Assembly (NCBI GenBank): GCA_947475855.1
Contig: CANJPN010000138.1
Location: 1-12,570 of the forward strand
Length of the DNA: 12,570 nucleotides
Source: Bradyrhizobiaceae bacterium
GTDB taxonomy: Bacteria > Pseudomonadota > Alphaproteobacteria > Rhizobiales > Hyphomicrobiaceae
Direction of reading: 5' to 3'
Below are positions 7,182-12,570 of this stretch, in pieces. Made by a program: the position numbers and the translations under genes. The notes below the pieces were generated by a model. It saw only the letters and a program-made list of their open reading frames with translations. It was not told where the DNA came from and searched no databases. Position 1 is the first letter of the stretch, and every line of letters starts with the position of its first letter.

Positions 7182-8525
7182 TCACCGCTCCCGCATGGTG
7201 CGAGCCAGTGCATCGAACAGTGGGCCGACGAGGAACTTCAGCATGGTCCGTTCGCCGGTCGTGATGAGCACAGTGGCGGGCATGCCCGGCGTCAGCTTGT
7301 TGCGCAGATCGGGAGGCAACGTCTCCATGTCGATCGACACTCGCGCGCTGTAGAAGGTCTGCTTGGTGTTGGGATCAAAGGTCGCGTCGGGACTGATCGA
7401 ATCGACTTTACCGAGTGTCGCCTTGGTTTGGCGGGAAGCAAACGCGGGAAAGCGGATCTCCGCCTTCTGGCCCGACACGACCATGTCGATGTCATTGGGC
7501 GAAACGCGGGCCGTCATGATGAGGCCGTCGTCGACCGTCACCATCTCTGCCATCGGCTCGCCGGGGCGTACCACATGGCCGATCGAATGCACCTTGAGGC
7601 CCTGCACGACACCGTCCTGCGGAGCGCGGACATCGACGCGGCTCAGCACGTCCTGCGCGACTTGGATCTTCTCGCGCAGGTCGGTCAGCTTGCCGCGCAC
7701 GTCGCCCAACTGTTGAGCGGCTTCCTGCACCTGGGTCTGCAGCGTGTTGCGAATCGAGACCTCGTTCTCGGCAATGGTCTGCTGGCTGCGGCGGATATCG
7801 TTCCGAATGAGACCGAGCTCGCCTTCCTGGCGCAGCAACTCGCGTTCCTTGTCCGAGAAGCGATTCTTCGCGAAATAGCCGGCCTCTACGGTCGGGCGTA
7901 GACGATTGAGCTCCTCGCGCATGCTGGTGACCCAGCCGCGCAGTGCCGCTTCGCGCTCCTGCTTGCCTGCGATGTCGCTCTTCGTCTGATCGATGCGGCG
8001 CTTAAAGATGTCGACCTGGCCGTCAAGCATGCGCTTGCGTTCGGCGAACTGCTTCTCCTGGTCGTAGATCGTGGAGGCCACATCCGGCAGGTGGCGGACG
8101 GCCATGAGTTGTTCTGGGTATTCGATGCGCGATTTCAAATCGCGCTCGGCGAGCAATCGCGCCTCCTGGGCGAGCGAGCCGTTGAGCTGCTTGCGCAAGA
8201 CCTCGGCGGTGGATTGTGCCTGCAACGGTTGTAGCTTGAACAGCATCTGGCCTGCGCGCACCCGTTGGTTTTCGACCACCAGGATCTCCTGGACGATGCC
8301 GCCTTCCAGATGCTGGATCGGCTTCTTGTCGGACGTGACGGCGACGGTTCCAGACGCCACCGCTGCGCTGTCGAGCGGCGCGGTTGCCGCCCACAGGCCG
8401 AAGCCACCGAAGGATATGAGGATCGCGATGTAGCCCATTCGGGCTATGCTGCGGAAATCGGTCAGCTTCGCCGTCGCGCCAAACGCACGGGTCTCGTTGA
8501 TCGCCGGCAGTGAGATGTCGGTCAT
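7182..8525 (-). CDS. HlyD/PrtE-family membrane fusion protein of a type I secretion system
   Basis: This is an inner-membrane-anchored periplasmic adaptor that joins an ABC exporter to a TolC-like channel. The 447 residues are typical of the HlyD/PrtE/AprE group. A short cytoplasmic tail (1-30) precedes a single membrane helix at about 31-48. The first half of the lipoyl/barrel-sandwich domain contains QHLEGGIVQEI (71-81). A long alpha-helical hairpin/coiled coil spans about 102-295, and the second lipoyl half is APQDGVVQGLKV (301-312). A beta-barrel region and the C-terminal HlyD signature follow (411-436: LTPGMPATVLITTGERTMLK onward). A strong GGAGG lies eight bases before the ATG. The usual partner, an ABC ATPase/permease, is not adjacent: upstream is a small putative lipoprotein, downstream the M48 protease. 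The partner may be elsewhere in the genome. Confidence 0.93.
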   Translation of the reverse strand: MTDISLPAINETRAFGATAKLTDFRSIARMGYIAILISFGGFGLWAATAPLDSAAVASGTVAVTSDKKPIQHLEGGIVQEILVVENQRVRAGQMLFKLQPLQAQSTAEVLRKQLNGSLAQEARLLAERDLKSRIEYPEQLMAVRHLPDVASTIYDQEKQFAERKRMLDGQVDIFKRRIDQTKSDIAGKQEREAALRGWVTSMREELNRLRPTVEAGYFAKNRFSDKERELLRQEGELGLIRNDIRRSQQTIAENEVSIRNTLQTQVQEAAQQLGDVRGKLTDLREKIQVAQDVLSRVDVRAPQDGVVQGLKVHSIGHVVRPGEPMAEMVTVDDGLIMTARVSPNDIDMVVSGQKAEIRFPAFASRQTKATLGKVDSISPDATFDPNTKQTFYSARVSIDMETLPPDLRNKLTPGMPATVLITTGERTMLKFLVGPLFDALARTMRER

Positions 8526-8533
8526 TGAAGCAT

Positions 8534-8538
8534 CCTCC
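8534..8538 (-). promoter_or_regulatory. Strong Shine-Dalgarno of the HlyD-family gene
   Basis: GGAGG eight bases upstream of the ATG at 8525, the clearest ribosome site in the window. A small hairpin (GCCGA pairing with TCGGC, 8541-8556) lies just before it. Confidence 0.7.
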
Positions 8539-8620
8539 GCGCCGATGTAATTCGGCTGCTGGGGTCCACAATGACGGGAACTGACCCGGGGCGCTGTACC
8601 GGCTGGAACAGGAGACGCTG

Positions 8621-8911
8621 CTAGCGTGGCGCGTCACGCTTGGCGATCAGGTCGTCGATGGCCTGTTTCTGCTCCGCGCTCGTTTTCGGCTTCACGCCGC
8701 CTTCCGGGACCGCTGCCTTGGCCTTCACGTCCGGTAGCGGTGTGTTCACTGTCGTGCCGCAGCCCGGCAATGCAGCAGTGATGGCAAGGGCAACAGCGAT
8801 AACGGCCGCCGCCAAGGCTTTCGCTTCAGGCTTCGCCCTTGCGGACGGAGCTGAGCTGGCCGGGCAGTGCTGACGAGACTTATGTGCAATTCGGCTCAAG
8901 TGTGCGTCCAT
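8621..8911 (-). CDS. Small putative lipoprotein
   Basis: A 96-residue frame starting at ATG 8911 (MDAHLSRIAHKSRQHC). A Lys/Arg-containing N-region is followed by a hydrophobic segment at about 32-49 and a lipobox-like LPGC with Cys51. The mature part begins CGTTVNTPLPDV, then a short polar Lys/Glu-rich tail ending KRDAPR. The membrane segment and the Cys in the right place support lipoprotein processing. The N-region is long for a lipoprotein (about 30 residues) and Pro at -2 is unusual. The frame is open further upstream to 9043 but without lipoprotein character. No good ribosome site precedes the ATG, so a different start is possible. It is 95 bases upstream of the HlyD-family gene on the same strand, so the two may share a transcript. 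Function unknown. Confidence 0.6.
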   Translation of the reverse strand: MDAHLSRIAHKSRQHCPASSAPSARAKPEAKALAAAVIAVALAITAALPGCGTTVNTPLPDVKAKAAVPEGGVKPKTSAEQKQAIDDLIAKRDAPR

Positions 8912-8927
8912 CGTAGGCTTTGACCAG

Positions 8928-8943
8928 ATTGCTGCAGTGCAAT
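8928..8943. promoter_or_regulatory. TGC-rich palindrome in the phaC/lipoprotein divergent region
   Basis: ATTGC-TGCAGT-GCAAT is an inverted repeat rich in TGC/GCA. It lies 16 bases before the lipoprotein ATG and about 236 bases before phaC. PHA-responsive repressors of the PhaR family in Paracoccus and relatives bind TGC-rich sites, so this could be an operator for either divergent gene. Assignment rests on sequence style alone. Confidence 0.3.
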
Positions 8944-9167
8944 ACTCATGATTCCGTAGCCTCGCCAGGGTTAACCTTCGCGGCGACCTGCACATCGCCT
9001 GTTCTGTCGCCGAATTGTGGCGGGCCGACGTTCGGGGTATCACTCAGGGCCTGCTGCTTTGGTTCGGTAGCGCTGAAATGTTCACACCGTAGTGGCAGTT
9101 ATAAACTTCAACGAGTCACCGAGCCCGGCGCGCCATGCAAGGCGCTGGTAAGCTGGTGGCCCCATCC

Positions 9168-9172
9168 AAAGG
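9168..9172 (+). promoter_or_regulatory. Ribosome binding site favouring the phaC start at 9180
   Basis: AAAGG is seven bases before ATG 9180. The in-frame upstream ATG at 9135 has only GC-rich sequence in front of it. Confidence 0.5.
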
Positions 9173-9179
9173 CACTTCC

Positions 9180-11018
9180 ATGCAGAAGGCGCTCCCCCCC
9201 GGAAACCTCGACCTCAGCGCCTATCAGGTCAAGGATCCAGTCGAGCTTGGGCAAAACATCCTGCGCGCCATGGAAATGGGCGCGAAGGTGTGGTCCGAAA
9301 TGCTCGAGAAGCAGGGCGGCGTCGCAGCGCTGACAAAACAGCCAGCAGCTTCTTCCGGCAGCCTGGAGTTGCCTGAACCTTCGAAGGCTTTCGCGACGCT
9401 ATGGCAGTCGTGGTCGTCCGATCCCTCACGATTGTCAGAAGCGCAAGGAACATTGCTCGCGGGCTATTTGCAGGTATGGCAGAATACGCTGCACAAGATC
9501 GCCGGCGTCGAAAGCCATCCGGTCGCCGAGCCCGAGGCCGGTGACAACCGATTCCGGGATCCCGAGTGGAACTCCAATGCGTATTTCGACTTCTGGAAGC
9601 AGAGCTACCTGTTGACAGTGCGTTGGGCAGAGCAACTGCTCGACGACACCTCCGGTCTAGACGACCGCAGCCGTCATCAGGCTGAGTTCGCACTAAAGCA
9701 AGTTGCCGCCGCGTTCTCGCCGACGAACTTTCCGGCGACCAATCCCGAAGTGATCCGCGAGACCTTTGCAACCAACGCGGCCAACGTCGTCGCGGGCATG
9801 AAGCAACTGCTGGACGATGTGCGCCGCTCCGACGATCAGCTCAAGATCTCGCAGACGGATACCTCGGCGTTCGAGGTCGGCAAGAATATCGCCGTCACGC
9901 CTGGCAAGGTCGTGTTCCAGAACGATCTGTTGCAGCTCATCCAGTACACGCCGACGACAGACAAGGTTCGTGCGGTGCCGTTCCTGATCGTGCCGCCGTG
10001 GATCAACAAGTTCTACATTCTCGATCTCACACCGCAGAAGTCGTTCATCAAATACATGGTCGACCAGGGCTTCTCGGTTTTCGTCGTGTCCTGGGTCAAT
10101 CCGGACGAGCGTCTCAAGAACAAGACGTTCGAGGACTACATGAAGGAAGGCATCCTGGCGGCGGCCGATGCCGTGAAGCGGGAGACCGGCGAGAAGAAGT
10201 GCAATGTGCTGGGCTACTGCGTCGGCGGCACGCTCCTCTATGCGACCCTCGCGTGGCTCGCAGCACGGCGCGAGGATGTGTTTCAGTCCGCAACTTTCCT
10301 CACGGCACAAGCCGACTTCACCAAAGCTGGCGACCTCAAGTTGTTCATCGACGACGAGCAGTTGAAGAGCCTGGAATCGAGGATGGAGAAGACCGGATAC
10401 CTCGAAGGCAGCGCCATGGCCGGCGTGTTCAACATGCTGAGGCCGAAGGATCTGATCTGGCCCTACATCATCAACAACTACATGCTCGGCAAGAAGCCGT
10501 TTCCGTTCGATCTGCTGTACTGGAATCAGGATTCGACGCGGATGCCGGCGGCGAACCACAACTTCTACCTGCGCGAGTTCTACCTCGAAAACAGGATGGC
10601 GAAGGGCGACCTCCTGCTGAGCGGCGAGAAGCTCGACCTCAAGAAGATCAAGCTGCCGGTCTATCATCTGGCCGCGAAGGAAGACCACATCGCGCCGGTG
10701 CGCTCGGTCTATACGGGCGCGCTGATGCTGGGCGGACCGGTCGAGTTCGTGATGTCGGGCTCGGGCCATATCGCTGGCGTCGTCAATCCGCCGGACCCCA
10801 AGAAGATCAAGTACCAGTACTGGACCAACTCCGACCGCGTCGACAATCTCGACGAGTGGATGGAAGGGGCCAAGGAAACGCCCGGCTCATGGTGGCCGCA
10901 TTTCTCGGCGTGGCTCGCCAAGCAGTCAAAAGGCATGATCGAGGCGCGCACGCCGGGCAAGAAGCTCGGCACGATCGAGGACGCACCCGGCAGCTACGTG
11001 AAGGCGAAAGGGAAATGA
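9180..11018 (+). CDS. phaC: Class I poly(3-hydroxyalkanoate) synthase PhaC
   Basis: The enzyme polymerises (R)-3-hydroxyacyl-CoA, mainly 3-hydroxybutyryl-CoA, into storage polymer on granules in the cytoplasm. From ATG 9180 the protein has 612 residues, the normal class I size. An N-terminal helical domain (to about residue 200, with FDFWKQSYLL) precedes the alpha/beta-hydrolase core with VPPWINKFYILDL. The lipase-like box GYCVGG holds the nucleophile Cys347. The catalytic Asp502 is in AAKEDHIAP and His530 in SGSGHIAG, giving the Cys-Asp-His triad. The C-terminus has WWPHFSAWLAKQ. All hallmark residues are present. An alternative in-frame ATG at 9135 would add 15 residues. The gene stands alone: no phaA, phaB, phaR or phasin is in the window, as is common in rhizobia where pha genes are scattered. 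A TGC-rich palindrome at 8928-8943 is a candidate control site. Confidence 0.96.
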   Translation: MQKALPPGNLDLSAYQVKDPVELGQNILRAMEMGAKVWSEMLEKQGGVAALTKQPAASSGSLELPEPSKAFATLWQSWSSDPSRLSEAQGTLLAGYLQVWQNTLHKIAGVESHPVAEPEAGDNRFRDPEWNSNAYFDFWKQSYLLTVRWAEQLLDDTSGLDDRSRHQAEFALKQVAAAFSPTNFPATNPEVIRETFATNAANVVAGMKQLLDDVRRSDDQLKISQTDTSAFEVGKNIAVTPGKVVFQNDLLQLIQYTPTTDKVRAVPFLIVPPWINKFYILDLTPQKSFIKYMVDQGFSVFVVSWVNPDERLKNKTFEDYMKEGILAAADAVKRETGEKKCNVLGYCVGGTLLYATLAWLAARREDVFQSATFLTAQADFTKAGDLKLFIDDEQLKSLESRMEKTGYLEGSAMAGVFNMLRPKDLIWPYIINNYMLGKKPFPFDLLYWNQDSTRMPAANHNFYLREFYLENRMAKGDLLLSGEKLDLKKIKLPVYHLAAKEDHIAPVRSVYTGALMLGGPVEFVMSGSGHIAGVVNPPDPKKIKYQYWTNSDRVDNLDEWMEGAKETPGSWWPHFSAWLAKQSKGMIEARTPGKKLGTIEDAPGSYVKAKGK

Positions 11019-11258
11019 GGTGCACGCCGCTGTAGTGGCCGCGTTGCCATTGCAGGGGAATGCTTGCGCGCGCAAGACGTGTCTCGAATCTGATCCATCG
11101 TCGCGATTTCCGACGCATCTCGCAGCAGTGGCGCTGGCAGGCGCCAACGGACTTGCCTTTGCCGGCGCACGCCTGCATTCCTAGCGGCTTATCGTTTCTG
11201 CGATTTGGCGATTGAGAAGCATGCTTCGTCCATTCGCGAATCCTCATCGGTGCAGGTC

Positions 11259-12570
11259 ATGATCCCTTCCAGCGCAGACGTACTCATCATCGGCGGCGGC
11301 CCATGCGGCCTGATGCTCGCCAACGAGCTTGGACGTCGAGGGGTGACTGCCATCGTGGTCGACCAGAAGGAAACCACCGCCTTCAACCCGCAGGCCAACG
11401 CCACGCAAGCTCGCAGCATGGAGCACTATCGACGGCTCGGCTTCGTCGAGGAAGTGCGGGCGATGGGGCTGCCTGACGACTATCCTACCGACATCGCTTA
11501 TTTCACGCGCTACTCGACGTATGAGATCACGCGGTTCAGCCTCCCGGCAGCCGCTGAAGCTCGCAGGCTCATCAAGAAAATGAGCGGCTCCTGGAGCGCA
11601 GCCGAGTTGCCGCACCGCGTATCGCAGAAGTTCGTCGAGCAGGTGCTGCGGCGGAACGCCGAGAAGCTTCCGGACATCTCGGTCAACTACGGTTGGCGGC
11701 TCGTGTCGTTCCGCGATACCGGCGAGCGGATCGAGGCGCGCATTGCCAACGTGAAGACAGGCGACGAGCGCGACGTCACCGCCGCGTATCTGTTCGGAGC
11801 GGATGGCCCGCGCAGCTTCGTGCGCCGGCAGTACGGCTACGAATATAGCGGGGAAGCGATTGCTGCGCGCGACTTCATGGGTGGTCGCATGCACGCGATC
11901 TACCTGTCGGCGCCGGATTTCTACAAGGCATGTCCGCATCCCAAGGCTTGGATGTATTGGACGTTCAATCGCGAACGGCGTGCGCTGATGGCCTCCGTCG
12001 ACGGCAAGGGCGAGTTCGCATTCCACACCCAACTTCGCGAAGGCGAGGCCGACGACGCGATCACCGACGACATCGCTCTGGGCATGTTCGAGCAAGCGAT
12101 GGGGGCGAAGATCAATGCGAAGATCCTGTCACGCGATACGTGGCTCGCAGGGCGCGCGCTGGTCGCGGAGAAATTCCAGAACGGGCGAGTGCTGCTCGGC
12201 GGCGACGCGGTGCATCTGTTCACGCCGACCGGCGGCATGGGCTACAACACCGCGATCGAGGATGCGGTGAACGCGGGCTGGAAGCTGGCCGCGGTGATCA
12301 AGGGACAGGCCCCTGCGGCGCTCCTCGACAGCTATGAAGCGGAACGACGGCCGGTCGCCATTCGCAATACCGACAATGCGAGGAAGTTCGCCGACTCTAT
12401 CGGGCTCTATCGCGCGACGCCGGCGCTCGAGACGGATACGGCGGCGGGGGAGGCCGCGCGGCGGCGAGCTGCGGAATATCTCGGCACGCACGCCCGCGCG
12501 GAGTTCAACATACCCGGCTTCACGCTCGGCGCGCGTTACGACGGATCGCCTGTCATCGCGGACGACGGAA
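11259..12570 (+). CDS. FAD-dependent monooxygenase/hydroxylase, 3' end cut by the window
   Basis: The open frame runs from ATG 11259 to the window end (437 codons, incomplete). It is a class A flavoprotein hydroxylase of the PheA/TfdB/MhpA type, which uses NAD(P)H and O2 to hydroxylate aromatic rings. Visible motifs are the FAD-binding ADVLIIGGGPCGLMLANELG (dinucleotide glycines at 12-17), Asp35 at the end of the second strand, the DG motif GADGPRS (180-186), and the GD motif in VLLGGDAVHLFTPTGGMGYN (Asp316), continuing TAIEDAVNAGWKL. Near the end, FTLGARYDGSPV matches the part that precedes the C-terminal thioredoxin-like domain in this family. Substrate cannot be predicted. A GTG nine bases upstream is an alternative start; AGG is close to the ATG. 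It is 240 bases after phaC, with no obvious link. Confidence 0.93.
   Translation, partial: MIPSSADVLIIGGGPCGLMLANELGRRGVTAIVVDQKETTAFNPQANATQARSMEHYRRLGFVEEVRAMGLPDDYPTDIAYFTRYSTYEITRFSLPAAAEARRLIKKMSGSWSAAELPHRVSQKFVEQVLRRNAEKLPDISVNYGWRLVSFRDTGERIEARIANVKTGDERDVTAAYLFGADGPRSFVRRQYGYEYSGEAIAARDFMGGRMHAIYLSAPDFYKACPHPKAWMYWTFNRERRALMASVDGKGEFAFHTQLREGEADDAITDDIALGMFEQAMGAKINAKILSRDTWLAGRALVAEKFQNGRVLLGGDAVHLFTPTGGMGYNTAIEDAVNAGWKLAAVIKGQAPAALLDSYEAERRPVAIRNTDNARKFADSIGLYRATPALETDTAAGEAARRRAAEYLGTHARAEFNIPGFTLGARYDGSPVIADDG

Noticed and set aside
9081..9105. TTCACA ... TATAAA as a phaC promoter
   Set aside because: The spacing is 13 bases, too short for a sigma-70 promoter, and no better -35 lies 16-18 bases upstream of TATAAA.
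9135..9179. Upstream in-frame ATG for phaC
   Set aside because: No ribosome site; ATG 9180 has AAAGG at good spacing. Not excluded.
9693..10769. 358-codon minus-strand open frame
   Set aside because: Antisense to phaC, which is clearly real; Arg/Val/Leu/Glu/Asp-rich mirror translation.
11129..11146. Small inverted repeat TGGCGC-N6-GCGCCA after phaC
   Set aside because: Only six base pairs, about 110 bases past the stop and no U-tract; too weak to call a terminator.

Overview
The window looks like ordinary chromosomal core DNA of a GC-rich alphaproteobacterium. It most resembles the Bradyrhizobium / Rhodopseudomonas group (Nitrobacteraceae, Hyphomicrobiales). This placement is inferred from gene order (aroQ-accB-accC), the AMKTMN biotin motif, a class I PHA synthase and overall protein style. 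It was not tested by a search. Almost all genes are housekeeping or envelope genes. I found no CRISPR array, intact mobile element, rRNA or tRNA, and no convincing evidence for a new multi-gene system.

Layout. From 164 to 8911 every gene lies on the minus strand; from 9180 to the end both genes lie on the plus strand. In minus-strand transcription order: a small putative lipoprotein (8621-8911); a HlyD/PrtE-type membrane fusion protein (7182-8525); a BepA-like M48 metalloprotease with TPR repeats (5601-6959, TTG start); a DsbA-family thiol oxidoreductase (4546-5424) ending in a strong hairpin at 4464-4494; aroQ (3803-4252); accB (3263-3733); accC (1811-3154). A 727-bp stretch with no credible gene follows (1084-1810), then an outer-membrane beta-barrel gene broken by a single-base frameshift (164-1083). 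On the plus strand are a class I poly(3-hydroxyalkanoate) synthase (9180-11018) and an FAD-dependent aromatic-type hydroxylase (11259 onward), cut by the window end.

How the genes work together. AroQ makes 3-dehydroshikimate in the shikimate pathway. AccB and AccC form the biotin carboxyl carrier / biotin carboxylase half of acetyl-CoA carboxylase and are probably co-transcribed with aroQ. The M48-TPR protease, the DsbA-like protein, the HlyD protein, the lipoprotein and the broken porin-like protein all belong to the envelope. PhaC polymerises hydroxyacyl-CoA into storage polymer.

The points most worth a second look are: the facing heptamer arrays between accB and accC, with a G-quadruplex motif in the mRNA sense; the frameshifted outer-membrane protein; a TGC-rich palindrome in the phaC/lipoprotein divergent region that could be a PhaR-type site; and the BepA-like / DsbA-like neighbourhood, with unusual extra cysteines in both proteins.
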